Part shown: positions 26,860 through 35,563 of the stretch, one piece after another
Position numbering within the stretch: the stretch's first letter is position 1
How the letters are laid out: each line of letters starts with the position of its first letter
Source: Sandarakinorhabdus cyanobacteriorum
GTDB lineage: Bacteria > Pseudomonadota > Alphaproteobacteria > Sphingomonadales > Sphingomonadaceae
Direction of reading: 5' to 3'
NCBI RefSeq assembly: GCF_002251755.1
Contig: NZ_NOXT01000126.1
Coordinates: 1 to 36,005 of the forward strand
Length of the DNA: 36,005 nt
Notes under the pieces: generated by a model
The model's database searches: none
What the model was told of the DNA's origin: nothing
Seen by the model: only the letters and a program-made list of their open reading frames with translations
Made by a program: the position numbers and the translations under genes

Positions 26860-28332
26860 TCACCGCCCCGCAGGGGAGCGCCGCTGGCCTTCGCGCCGGC
26901 CGGCAAAGCCGCCGCCGGGCCGCCCCTGCGGCCAGCCACCGGCCGGGCGTGGCTGCCCGCCATCACGACGCGGCTGGCCGTCGCGGCGCGGCTGCCCGTC
27001 GCGGCTGAATTCGCGCCGCTCTTCGCGCGGGCCTTCGCGGCGGGGGGCACCGTCACGCCGGCCTTCGGCATGCACCACGGCGCGCGGATCGCGGCCCGGC
27101 CGGCCACCATTGCGGCTGCGGGCGAAATCCCGCTCTTCGCGCGGCGGCTCGGCCGCAACCGGGTTGGACTTGATCAGCTTGGCCGTCTTGCCCACCAGAT
27201 CGCGGAAATTGGCCGGCAGCGGCGCCTGGGTCAGCGCCATGCGGATGGTCTTTTCAATATCCTTCAGATAAGGCCGCTCATCCGGCGCACACAGCGCGAT
27301 CGCCACGCCGGCCCGGCCGGCGCGCGCGGTGCGGCCGATGCGGTGCACATATTGTTCCGGCACGTTGGGCAGCTCGAAATTGAAGACATGGCTCACCGCC
27401 GGAATGTCGAGGCCGCGGGCCGCAATGTCGGTCGCCACCAGGATCTTCAACGTGCCGGCGCGGAAGCCATCGAGCGCGCGGGTGCGCTGCGGCTGGCTGC
27501 GGTTGCCATGGATGGCTTCGGCCACCAGGCCATGCGCGGCGAGCTGGCGCACCACCCGGTCGGCACCATGCTTGGTGCGGGTGAAGACGATGCTGCTCGC
27601 CACCTCGGGCTGGTCAAGCAGATGCGCCAGCAGCGCCAGTTTTTCCGGCTGGCTCACATGCACCACCGATTGCACCACCTTTTCCACCGTGGTCGCCGCT
27701 GGCTGCACCGCCACCTTCACCGGCGATTTCAGATAGCGTTCGGCCAGCTGTTCGATGGCCGGCGCCAGGGTGGCGGAAAACAGCATCGACTGGCGCTGCT
27801 TGGGCAGCAGGCCGGTGATGCGCTTCAGATCATGGATGAAGCCCAGATCAAGCATCTGGTCGCATTCATCGAGCACCAGCATCTCCACGCGACCCAGGTC
27901 GCAGGCGCCCTTCATGACGAGATCGAGCAGCCGGCCCGGCGTTGCCACCAGCACGTCCACTCCCGGCGCCAGCGCGCGTTCCTGCCGGCCGATCGGCACG
28001 CCGCCGAACACCACCGCCACGGAAAGCCGCATATATTTGCCATAGGCCTGGAAACTGGCGGCAATCTGGCTGGCCAGCTCCCGCGTCGGCGCCAGCACCA
28101 GGGCGCGGGTGTTCATCTTGATGCGATGCTTGGGATCGGCCGCCAGCCGGTGCAGCATCGGCAGGGCAAAGGCCGCCGTCTTGCCGGTGCCGGTCTGCGC
28201 CAGGCCCAGCACATCATGCCCGGCCAGCGCCGGCGGAATGGCCGCCGCCTGGATCGGGCTGGGGGCGGCATAGCCCTTTTCATTGAGGGCGCGCGCGATC
28301 GGTTCGGCCAGCGCCAGATCAGAGAAGTTCAT
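26860..28332 (-). CDS. DEAD-box RNA helicase (RhlE-like), DECD variant
   Basis: This 490-residue ATP-dependent RNA helicase has the Q motif (APSPIQ), motif I AQTGTGKT (45-52), PTRELASQ, TPGRLLDL, motif II DECD (155-158), motif III SAT (186-188) and, in the second domain, ARGLDIP and HRIGRTARAG. Motif II normally reads DEAD; the third position here is Cys. The C-terminus from about residue 385 is a basic, low-complexity tail with repeated RRDGQP and RREGPREERRE-like units, typical of RNA-binding tails that guide helicases to structured RNA. Ribosome assembly or cold-related RNA remodelling is the usual role (family inference). It converges on ppiB. Confidence 0.94.
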   Translation of the reverse strand: MNFSDLALAEPIARALNEKGYAAPSPIQAAAIPPALAGHDVLGLAQTGTGKTAAFALPMLHRLAADPKHRIKMNTRALVLAPTRELASQIAASFQAYGKYMRLSVAVVFGGVPIGRQERALAPGVDVLVATPGRLLDLVMKGACDLGRVEMLVLDECDQMLDLGFIHDLKRITGLLPKQRQSMLFSATLAPAIEQLAERYLKSPVKVAVQPAATTVEKVVQSVVHVSQPEKLALLAHLLDQPEVASSIVFTRTKHGADRVVRQLAAHGLVAEAIHGNRSQPQRTRALDGFRAGTLKILVATDIAARGLDIPAVSHVFNFELPNVPEQYVHRIGRTARAGRAGVAIALCAPDERPYLKDIEKTIRMALTQAPLPANFRDLVGKTAKLIKSNPVAAEPPREERDFARSRNGGRPGRDPRAVVHAEGRRDGAPRREGPREERREFSRDGQPRRDGQPRRDGGQPRPAGGWPQGRPGGGFAGRREGQRRSPAGR

Positions 28333-28564
28333 TTATGTTCCAATATCAGTTCGGCCCCGCCGGCAGGATTGCCAACGGAGCATGGGGGGTTGACCAGCAA
28401 CCCGCGTGATATGGGAAGCAAGATTGGGGGGTGGGGCCTGGAGCCATCTGCTCCGATCACGCGCCCAGCGATGTGCGCCGCCAATGGACGCATCCGGCCG
28501 GAAAGTCAAATTTGCACCCGCCCGGCAGGCCGGCTAGCCTTGGCCATCACCGGGGGGACACAGC

Positions 28565-29797
28565 GTGAAACATCTGATTCTGGCAGCGCTTTTCCTCGCA
28601 AGCAGCGCCACCGCCGCCCCGCGCGCCCGCGATCTGGGCGTGCCGTTCGATGGCACGCCGGGGCCGCTCAACGCCATCACCGATGTCGCCGGCGTCGAGG
28701 TCGGCTACAAGACGCTGATTGCCGGCGAAGGCGCGGTTGTTCGCGGGAAGGGCCCGGTGCGCACCGGTGTCACCGCCATCTTCCCGCGTGGGCGTGGTGA
28801 TGCGCGCGGCGTGTTCGCCGGCTATTTCGCCGGCAACGGCAATGGCGACATGACCGGCACGCATTGGGTGGATGAAGGCGGCGTGCTGGAAACACCGATC
28901 CTGATCACCGGCACCGGCAGCGTGGGCGTGGTGCGCGATGCCGCCTTCAAATGGTTGTCCGATCATCGCCCCGGCGGCTTCTGGTATCCGCTGGTCGCCG
29001 AAACCGCCGATCTGCCGCTGAACGACATGGCCGGCCAGCATGTGACCGTGCAGGACACGCTGGACGCGCTGGACAGCGCCCACGGCGGCGCCATCGCCGA
29101 AGGCAATGTTGGCGGCGGCACCGGCATGGTGTGCAACGGCTTCAAGGGCGGCACCGGCACCGCGTCGCGGCGACTGTCGGCAGCCGAAGGCGGCTATACC
29201 GTCGGTGTGCTGGTGCAATGCAATTATGGCTCGGCGCTGGGCCTGCGCATTGCCGGCGTGCCGGTGGCGCGCGAAATGCAGCTGCAGGGCCCCTGTGTTG
29301 CCCGGCTGTTGCCGCAGCAACAAAGCCTGTGGGGCGACAAGGCCAGCCTGTGCGATCCGGCCAGGCTGGCGCTGGCCGATCCGCCGGCCGCCGAACATCG
29401 CGGTTCGATCATCATCGTCATCGCCACCGATGCCCCGTTGACCGCCGAACAGCTGAAGCGCCTGGCCCGGCGCGGCAGCGTGGGCCTGGGCCGGCTGGGC
29501 GCGATCGAGGCGGATGGTTCGGGGGACATTTTCATCGCCTTTTCCACGGCCAATCCCGGCGCCGATGATGGCAATTGGCAGGCCGGCAGCGCCCCGGCCA
29601 CGCTGCGCCGCCTGCCCGGGGGCGGGCTGAACCCGCTGTTTGCCGCCACGGTGCAGGGGGTGGAGGAAGCCGTGGTCAACGCCATGGTGGCCGCCCGCAC
29701 CATGACCGGCGCCGACTGGTGGACGATATCAGCCCTGCCGCACGATCAGCTGCAGGCCATCCTGCGCCGCCACAACCTGCTGAACCCGCCGCGCTGA
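28565..29797 (+). CDS. P1-family serine peptidase (DmpA/BapA-type aminopeptidase)
   Basis: P1 peptidases are N-terminal nucleophile hydrolases that autocleave into two chains and remove N-terminal residues, including D- or beta-amino acids. The 410-residue precursor has a Sec-type signal (about 1-18), then RDLGVPFDGTPGPLNAITDV, EGNVGGGTGMVCNGFKGGTG (180-198) and AEHRGSIIIVIATDAPL. Ser281 after Gly280 is the likely cleavage point and nucleophile; the 130-residue second chain matches the usual beta-chain length. It is probably periplasmic or secreted. It stands just upstream of the gsp operon, but being its cargo is only a guess. Confidence 0.9.
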   Translation: MKHLILAALFLASSATAAPRARDLGVPFDGTPGPLNAITDVAGVEVGYKTLIAGEGAVVRGKGPVRTGVTAIFPRGRGDARGVFAGYFAGNGNGDMTGTHWVDEGGVLETPILITGTGSVGVVRDAAFKWLSDHRPGGFWYPLVAETADLPLNDMAGQHVTVQDTLDALDSAHGGAIAEGNVGGGTGMVCNGFKGGTGTASRRLSAAEGGYTVGVLVQCNYGSALGLRIAGVPVAREMQLQGPCVARLLPQQQSLWGDKASLCDPARLALADPPAAEHRGSIIIVIATDAPLTAEQLKRLARRGSVGLGRLGAIEADGSGDIFIAFSTANPGADDGNWQAGSAPATLRRLPGGGLNPLFAATVQGVEEAVVNAMVAARTMTGADWWTISALPHDQLQAILRRHNLLNPPR

Positions 29798-29818
29798 ACC
29801 GGTGCCGTGATCATCGCA

Positions 29819-29836
29819 CTGTAATCCAACCGTCAC
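29819..29836 (+). promoter_or_regulatory. Candidate PHO box upstream of the gsp operon
   Basis: CTGTAAT-CCAA-CCGTCAC has two 7-base half-sites with a 4-base spacer. Each matches the PhoB consensus (CTGTCAT, CTGTCAC) at 6 of 7 positions. A further CTGTAAC at 29853 falls close to the 11-base phase of the half-sites. It lies between the P1 peptidase stop and gspC. PhoB boxes replace the -35 element, and a weak -10 (GATAGG) lies 8 bases downstream. This is suggestive only. Confidence 0.45.
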
Positions 29837-29964
29837 ATGCCCCCGATAGGGGCTGTAACAATTGCCGAATCCGATTAGGCTTGCTGCCGACGGAACTGCA
29901 TTGTCGGGGGGACCAGCCGCTGATCCGCAACAGCAATTCGCCGCCGCAACGGCCGGCCCGCCTG

Positions 29965-30381
29965 ATGCGGGCGGGCGAGGCGCTTGGCTGGGCGCTGGCT
30001 GGCCTGCTGCTGGCGCGCGCCATCTGGCTGGCCATCAACCCGGCCGGGCCGTTGGGCGCGGTGCAGGCACCGGCCGCCGCCGCGTTGGCCGGCGTCGCGG
30101 TTGATCCCTTCTTCCCGCAAGCCGCGACGCCGGCCGATGCCGTGTCCAGCCTTGATCTCACCCTGGTCGGTACCCGCGTCGATGCCGCATCGGGGCGCGG
30201 TTCGGCGATCATCGCCACCCCCGATGGCCAACAGCAGAGCTTTGGCAGCGGCGATGAAATCATGCCCGGCGTGCGGCTGGTGGCCGTGGCGTTTGACAGC
30301 GTGACGCTGGATCGCGGCGGCGCGCGCGAGACACTTTACATCGATCAATCCGGGCCGGCGCCCGGCGGGGACGGCAAATGA
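29965..30381 (+). CDS. gspC: Type II secretion system protein GspC (short form)
   Basis: GspC is the inner-membrane protein that links the type II assembly platform to the secretin. The 138-residue protein has one membrane span (about 5-24, EALGWALAGLLLARAIWLAI) and a periplasmic homology-region domain (about 65-130: DLTLVGTRVDAASGRGSAII, then GDEIMPGVRLVAVAFDSVTL and ARETLYID). The C-terminal PDZ or coiled-coil domain of long GspC proteins is missing. The start is uncertain: ATG 29965 has no clear ribosome site, and TTG 29881 would add 28 residues. Its stop overlaps the gspD start. Confidence 0.82.
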   Translation: MRAGEALGWALAGLLLARAIWLAINPAGPLGAVQAPAAAALAGVAVDPFFPQAATPADAVSSLDLTLVGTRVDAASGRGSAIIATPDGQQQSFGSGDEIMPGVRLVAVAFDSVTLDRGGARETLYIDQSGPAPGGDGK

Positions 30382-32471
30382 AGCGGCGGTGGCAGACCCT
30401 GGTGATGGCAGCAGCCCTGCTGGCTGGGCCTCTGCTGGCCCAGACCACGGTCAATCTGCGCGATGCCGATGTGCGCGCCTTCATCCAGGATGTGGCGCGG
30501 GCCACCGGGCGCAGCTTCATCATCGATCCGCGCGTTCAGGGCAAGGTGACCGTGGTGTCTGACCGGCCGCTGGATCAGGCGGGCTATTTCGAGCTGTTCC
30601 TGTCCACCCTGCGCGCCAATGGCCTGGTCGTCACCCCGGCCGCCGGCGGGGCTTTCCGTGTCGCCCCGTTGGATGGTGCCGCCACCCAGCCATCGGCCGG
30701 CCAGGGTCGCGACCGCTTCGAAACCCGGGTGGTGCCGCTCAATTACATTGATGCCGCCTCGGCACTCGAATCGCTGCGCCCGCTGGTGTCCCGCGAAGGC
30801 CAGGTGACGGCCAACCGCAGCGGCAACGCCGTGATCGTGGCGGATTTTGCCGACAATGTCGCCCGCGTCACCCAACTCGCCCGCCAGCTCGATCAGGACC
30901 GGGCCGCCGTGCGCGTCGTCGCGCTGAAACATGCCGGCGCCCGCGAGATTGCCACCAGCCTCTCGCAGGTGGCGCAGGGTGCCGCCGAAGGGCGTGGCTG
31001 GCAGTTGGCGCCGGTCGATGCCAGCAATTCCCTGGTCTTGCGCGGCGATCCCGCCACGCTCACCAAGCTCGCCCGCACCATCGCCGATCTCGATCAGGCC
31101 GCCGCCGCCGGCAGCGATGTGCGGGTGATTTTCCTGAACCATGCTGACGCCGAGAAGCTGGTGCCGGTGCTGCAGCAGCTCGTCGGCCAGCCGGTCAGCC
31201 CCGCATCCCAGGCCGCGCCGCTCACCCAGCCCACCCAAAGCGCCTTCGGCAACGCCAATGCCGGCCAGCCGGCCCAGGGCCAGGCCACCGCGGCCCAGCC
31301 GCTGCCCGCCGCGCCGCAGGGCGCGCTCGGCACCTCCGGCTTCGTGCCCGGTGCCAGCATCGGCCGCGGCCAGGCGGTGATCGCCCGCTATGAAGGCGCC
31401 AATGCCATCGTCATCGCCGCGCCTGCCGATGTGCAGCGCCGGCTGGGCGAGGTCGTCCGGCAACTCGATGTGCGGCGCGAGCAGGTGCTGGTCGAAGCGG
31501 TGATCGTGGAGATCAGCGACGTCGCCGCCCAGCGGCTGGGCGTGCAGTTCCTGCTCAGCGGCACCGGCAACAGCAACATCCCCTTCTCTGTCACCAACTA
31601 CAGCAATGCCGCGCCCAATCTGCTCGCCGTCGCCGGCGCCATCGTCGCCGAAAACCGCTATGGGCAAGACAATGCGACCACGGTGCAGCTGCGCAACGCC
31701 GCGGTGAACAGCCTGTTGAATGCCAATGGCGGCCAGTTCGGCTTTGGCGGCAATCTGGGTTCCAACGCGGTGTTCGGCTTTGTCGTCAACGCGGTGAAGG
31801 CCGACACCGCGTCGAACGTGCTCTCCACACCCTCGGTCGTCACGCTCGACAATGCCCAGGCCCGCATCCTGGTCGGCCAGAATGTGCCCATCGCCACTGG
31901 CCAGGCCCTGAGCAACAATTTCGACAATGCCTTCCGCACCGTGCAGCGGCAGGACATCGGCATCCAGCTGGATGTGCGCCCGCAGATCAACGCCGGCGGC
32001 ACCATCAAGCTGTCGCTGCGGCAAGAGGTGAGCAGCATCGCCCAGGCGGTCGTCACCCAAAATGTCCCCGATCTCATCTTCAACAAGCGCGAGATTTCCA
32101 CCACTGTCACCGTGGACGATGGCCAGATCATCGCATTGGGCGGCCTGATTGATGAAAATGAACGCCGCGCGATCGAGAAGGTGCCGCTGCTCGGCGACAT
32201 TCCCCTGCTCGGCAACCTGTTCCGGTCGAAATCGCGCAACCGCACCAAGACCAACCTGATGGTGTTCATCCGCCCCACCATCATCAAGGGCGCCGATGAT
32301 GCCGCCAGGCTGACCGGCGAACGCTATCAATATGTCCGCGCCGAACAGGCGATCCGCGAAGGCACGGCCGACACCAGCCTTGATGCGCTGGTGCGCGATT
32401 ATCTGAAGGCCCCCATCCCCGGCGCGCCGCCGCCCGCCGAGGCCCCACCGCCAGCCGAACCGCCGAAATGA
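30378..32471 (+). CDS. gspD: Type II secretion outer-membrane secretin GspD
   Basis: GspD forms the outer-membrane channel of the type II system. The 697-residue protein has a signal peptide (about 1-22) and N-terminal N0-N3 periplasmic modules, the first beginning VNLRDADVRAFIQDVARATG. A Gln/Ala/Pro-rich linker lies near 275-310. The secretin core runs from about 355 and ends with VPLLGDIPLLGNLFRSKS and RTKTNLMVFIRPTII. The C-terminus beyond is Pro/Ala-rich. No pilotin gene is seen. Overlap with gspC (ATGA) and gspE indicates one tightly coupled operon. Confidence 0.96.
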   Translation: MKRRWQTLVMAAALLAGPLLAQTTVNLRDADVRAFIQDVARATGRSFIIDPRVQGKVTVVSDRPLDQAGYFELFLSTLRANGLVVTPAAGGAFRVAPLDGAATQPSAGQGRDRFETRVVPLNYIDAASALESLRPLVSREGQVTANRSGNAVIVADFADNVARVTQLARQLDQDRAAVRVVALKHAGAREIATSLSQVAQGAAEGRGWQLAPVDASNSLVLRGDPATLTKLARTIADLDQAAAAGSDVRVIFLNHADAEKLVPVLQQLVGQPVSPASQAAPLTQPTQSAFGNANAGQPAQGQATAAQPLPAAPQGALGTSGFVPGASIGRGQAVIARYEGANAIVIAAPADVQRRLGEVVRQLDVRREQVLVEAVIVEISDVAAQRLGVQFLLSGTGNSNIPFSVTNYSNAAPNLLAVAGAIVAENRYGQDNATTVQLRNAAVNSLLNANGGQFGFGGNLGSNAVFGFVVNAVKADTASNVLSTPSVVTLDNAQARILVGQNVPIATGQALSNNFDNAFRTVQRQDIGIQLDVRPQINAGGTIKLSLRQEVSSIAQAVVTQNVPDLIFNKREISTTVTVDDGQIIALGGLIDENERRAIEKVPLLGDIPLLGNLFRSKSRNRTKTNLMVFIRPTIIKGADDAARLTGERYQYVRAEQAIREGTADTSLDALVRDYLKAPIPGAPPPAEAPPPAEPPK

Positions 32472-33892
32472 GCCTCACCCTGCCCTATGGCTTTGCCCGC
32501 GCCACCGGCCTGATCCTCACCGCCATCGGGGAAACGGCCGAGGTGGCCCGCCGGCCCGGCAGCCGCACCGAAGCGCTGGCCGAAGTGCGCCGCATCGCTG
32601 GCCGGCCGCTGCGCCTCACCGATGTCAGCGCCGCCGATTTCGACCGGCTGCTGCAGAACCATTATGCCAGCGGTGCGGTTGCCGCCGACGGCCTGATGGA
32701 CCTTGCCGATGATCTGCCATCGGCAGAAGATCTGCTGGCCAGCGATGACGAGGCGCCCGCCATCCGCCTGATCAACGGCCTGATTGCCGAAGCCGCGCGC
32801 CTGAAGGCATCCGACATTCACATCGAGCCGTTCGAAGCCGCGCTGGTGGTGCGCATGCGCATCGATGGCGAGCTGAAGGAGATGCACCGCCTGCCCGCCG
32901 GCGTCGCCAGCCTGCTGGTCAGCCGCATCAAAGTCATGGCCCGGCTCGACATTGCCGAACGCCGCCTGCCCCAGGATGGCCGCATGGAACTGGCGCTGGC
33001 GGCCAAGCGGCTCGATGTGCGCGTCTCCACCCTGCCGGCGCGCGGCGGGGAGCGCGTCGTGCTGCGCCTGCTGGACAAGGACAATGCCGGGATTGACCTT
33101 GCCGGGCTGGGCATGCCGCCGGCCATCGATGCGGCCTTCCGCGCCGCGCTGGCCAGCCCCAACGGCCTGGTGCTGGTCACCGGCCCGACCGGCAGCGGCA
33201 AGACCACCACGCTTTATGCCGGCCTGAAATTGCTCAACGATGGCAGCCGCAACATCCTGACCGTGGAAGACCCGGTGGAATATGCCGTCGATGGCATCGG
33301 CCAGACCCAGGTCAACGCCAAGGTGGGCCTCAGCTTCGCCGCCGGCCTGCGCGCCATCCTGCGCCAGGATCCGGATGTGGTGATGGTCGGCGAAATCCGC
33401 GACGCCGAAACCGCCCAGATCGCCGTGCAGGCCGCGCTCACCGGCCATCTCGTGCTGTCCTCGCTGCACACCAACGATGCCGCCAGCGCCATCACCCGGC
33501 TGCGCGATTTCGGCATCGAGCCGTTCCTGCTCGCCGCCACGCTGCGCGCCGTCGTCGCCCAGCGGCTGGTGCGCCGGCTCTGCCCCGATTGCCGCGTGGC
33601 CGGCCCCGGCGATGCCGCCACCCTCGCCGCCCTGGGCCTGCCCGCCGGCACCCCGTTGTGGCACGCACCCGGCTGCCCCGCCTGCAACCACACGGGCTGG
33701 CAGGGCCGCGTCGGCCTCTATGACCTTATCCGCATGACCGACACGCTGGCGCTGCGCATCAACGCCGGCGCCACCGCCGCCGAACTGGCCGCTGAAAGCC
33801 CCGGCCTCACCGCCATTGCCGCGGCCGCCGTCGCGCAAGGCCTCACCACCCCGGCCGAGGCGCTGCGGGTGATCGGGGGCGGCGATGCCTGA
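32468..33892 (+). CDS. gspE: Type II secretion ATPase GspE
   Basis: GspE is the cytoplasmic ATPase that powers pseudopilus assembly. The 474-residue protein has an N-terminal GspL-binding region, then ASDIHIEPFEAALVVRMRID, Walker A GPTGSGKTTTLYAGL, an Asp box (ILTVEDPVEYAVDGIGQTQV), Walker B (DPDVVMVGEIRD) and His box (LSSLHTNDAA). A zinc-binding tetracysteine follows (CPDC and, about 30 residues on, CPAC), which distinguishes GspE from many PilB-type ATPases. All catalytic parts are present. The ATG overlaps the gspD stop, and its end overlaps gspF by 8 bases. Confidence 0.96.
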   Translation: MSLTLPYGFARATGLILTAIGETAEVARRPGSRTEALAEVRRIAGRPLRLTDVSAADFDRLLQNHYASGAVAADGLMDLADDLPSAEDLLASDDEAPAIRLINGLIAEAARLKASDIHIEPFEAALVVRMRIDGELKEMHRLPAGVASLLVSRIKVMARLDIAERRLPQDGRMELALAAKRLDVRVSTLPARGGERVVLRLLDKDNAGIDLAGLGMPPAIDAAFRAALASPNGLVLVTGPTGSGKTTTLYAGLKLLNDGSRNILTVEDPVEYAVDGIGQTQVNAKVGLSFAAGLRAILRQDPDVVMVGEIRDAETAQIAVQAALTGHLVLSSLHTNDAASAITRLRDFGIEPFLLAATLRAVVAQRLVRRLCPDCRVAGPGDAATLAALGLPAGTPLWHAPGCPACNHTGWQGRVGLYDLIRMTDTLALRINAGATAAELAAESPGLTAIAAAAVAQGLTTPAEALRVIGGGDA

Positions 33893-35093
33893 TTGGGCGT
33901 GGGAAGCGCTGGACGCCGCTGGTCAGCCGCGCAGCGGCACCGCGCGCGCCGCCAGCCGGGAAGCCGCCCGCGCCGATCTCCTCGCCCGCAAGCTGTTCCC
34001 CACCCGCCTCGAACCCGCTGCCGCCAGCCCCGCCCCCGCCGGCCGCCGCCGCCTGAAACCGGCCGCGCTTGCCGTCTTCACCCGGCAACTGGCGACCCTG
34101 GCCGCCGTCACCCCGCTCGAAGAGGCGCTGCGCACCATCCGCACCCAGGCGCAGAGCGAAGGCGGCGGCGGCACGGCCGCCATAATCGCCAATGTCCACG
34201 CCGCCGTGGTCGAAGGCCGCCGCCTGTCTGACGCGCTGGCGCTGGAACCGGCCAGCTTCCCGCCCCTCTATCGCGCCATGGTCGCGGCCGGCGAAGGCGC
34301 CGGCACCCTGCCGCAACTGCTCGAACGCGTCGCCGAAAGCCTTGAGCGTGAGGCCGAGCTCAGGGGCAAGCTGCAGGCGGCGCTGGCCTATCCGGCTGCC
34401 CTCAGTGTCGTCGCCACGCTGGCCGTCACCGCGCTGATGGCCTTTGTGGTGCCGCGCATCGCCGAACAATTTGCCGACATCGGCCAGACCCTCCCCTTGC
34501 TCACCCGCATCGTTGTCGGCTTGTCGCACGTCATTGCCAACTGGTGGTGGCTGATGGCGCTTCTGCTTGCCGGCATGGCAGCGCTTGCAGCCCGCGCGCT
34601 GGCCGATCCCGCCACCCGTCGCCGCTTTGATGCCTGGGCGCTCACCCTGCCCGTTGCCGGCCGCCTCATCCGCAACTGGCAATCCGCCCGCCTCGCCCGC
34701 ACGCTGGCCATGATGATCGCCAGCCGCCTGCCCATCGTCGATGGCCTCGCCCTCACCCTGCCCACCATCGGCAACCATGAAATCCGCGCCCGCGTCAGCC
34801 AGATGGCCGCCGACATCAGCGAGGGCGCCAGCCTCACCGCCGCGATGAAGCGCGCCGCCATCCTGCCGCCGCTGCTCGTCGCCATGGCCGCTGGCGGCGA
34901 AAGCGCCGGCCGGCTCGACGTGATGCTCGACAGCGGCGCCGCCGCCTTGGAGCGGGAGCATGAGGCCGCCACCCGCGCCGCGCTGGCGCTGCTGGAACCG
35001 GCGATCATCCTCGTCATGGGCGGCGCGGTGGCGGTGATCGTGCTCTCCATCCTCCTTCCCATCCTGCAACTCGAAAGCCTGGCCAGCCAATGA
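33885..35093 (+). CDS. gspF: Type II secretion inner-membrane platform protein GspF
   Basis: GspF is the polytopic core of the inner-membrane assembly platform. The 402-residue protein starts WAWEALDAAGQPRSGTARAA, the usual cytoplasmic N-terminus, and has two T2SF domains (about 65-190 and 265-390). Three membrane spans are seen, near 170-190, 215-235 and 372-395. The motif FPPLYRAMVAAGEGAGTLPQ in the first domain has a partner, LPPLLVAMAAGGESAGRLDV, in the second. The start overlaps gspE by 8 bases and the stop overlaps the upstream gspG ATG. Confidence 0.95.
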   Translation: MPDWAWEALDAAGQPRSGTARAASREAARADLLARKLFPTRLEPAAASPAPAGRRRLKPAALAVFTRQLATLAAVTPLEEALRTIRTQAQSEGGGGTAAIIANVHAAVVEGRRLSDALALEPASFPPLYRAMVAAGEGAGTLPQLLERVAESLEREAELRGKLQAALAYPAALSVVATLAVTALMAFVVPRIAEQFADIGQTLPLLTRIVVGLSHVIANWWWLMALLLAGMAALAARALADPATRRRFDAWALTLPVAGRLIRNWQSARLARTLAMMIASRLPIVDGLALTLPTIGNHEIRARVSQMAADISEGASLTAAMKRAAILPPLLVAMAAGGESAGRLDVMLDSGAAALEREHEAATRAALALLEPAIILVMGGAVAVIVLSILLPILQLESLASQ

Positions 35094-35563
35094 AGAGCCC
35101 TCACCGCCAGCCCCCTCCGCCCTGCGGGCACCTCCCCCAGAGGGGGAGGATGAACGGCTTCACGCTCATCGAACTGATGGTGGTGATCGTCATCATCGGC
35201 ATCCTCACCACCGTTGTCGTCATCAACGTGCTGCCCGATGTGGACAAGGCCGCCGTCACCCGCGCCCGCGCCGATGTGGCGGCACTGGAAACCGCGCTCA
35301 CCGCCTATCGTGCCGATCAGATGGCGGTGCCCAGCACGGCGCAGGGCCTCGCCGCGCTGCAAAGCCCACCGGCCGATCTCGCCCAGCCCGAACGCTATCG
35401 CCCCGGCGGCTATCTCACCCGCCTGCCGAAAGACCCCTGGGGCCATCCCTATCAATATGCCGCCCCTGGCCGCAGCGGACCGTTCGACATCTGGTCGATG
35501 GGCCCGGATGGCAAGACCGGCCCCGGCGCCGACGCAGATGACATCGGCACCTGGAACCTCTGA
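35090..35563 (+). CDS. gspG: Type II secretion major pseudopilin GspG
   Basis: GspG is the main subunit of the type II pseudopilus. The prepilin motif is G|FTLIELMVVIVIIGI, cut by the prepilin peptidase, with Glu at mature position 5, followed by the hydrophobic N-terminal helix. The soluble domain has RLPKDPWGHPYQYAAPG and ends WSMGPDGKTGPGADADD, the calcium-loop region typical of GspG. From ATG 35090 (overlapping gspF) the product is 157 residues with a 23-residue leader, much of it encoded by a dispersed repeat. From ATG 35150 the leader would be only three residues (MNG), too short and uncharged. I prefer 35090 but the start is uncertain. Confidence 0.9.
   Translation: MKSPHRQPPPPCGHLPQRGRMNGFTLIELMVVIVIIGILTTVVVINVLPDVDKAAVTRARADVAALETALTAYRADQMAVPSTAQGLAALQSPPADLAQPERYRPGGYLTRLPKDPWGHPYQYAAPGRSGPFDIWSMGPDGKTGPGADADDIGTWNL
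35110..35153 (+). repeat. Short palindromic dispersed repeat, copy 1 (inside gspG 5' end)
   Basis: The unit reads CCCCCTCCG, GCCTGCGGG-like middle, then ACCTCCCCCAGAGGGGGAGGA. The palindromic core CTCCCCCAGAGGGGGAG is at 35132-35148. An inverted copy is at 35955-36005. Such GC-rich repeats are usually intergenic; here it lies in the first 20 codons of gspG as read from ATG 35090. It also creates a GGAGG immediately beside the internal ATG 35150. Confidence 0.75.

Noticed and set aside
30345-32330. Long minus-strand frame (661 codons) under gspD
   Set aside because: Antisense shadow of gspD; the secretin on the plus strand has clear motifs and operon context.
32399-33838. Long minus-strand frame under gspE
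   Set aside because: Antisense of gspE, rich in Gly/His/Gln with no recognisable domain.
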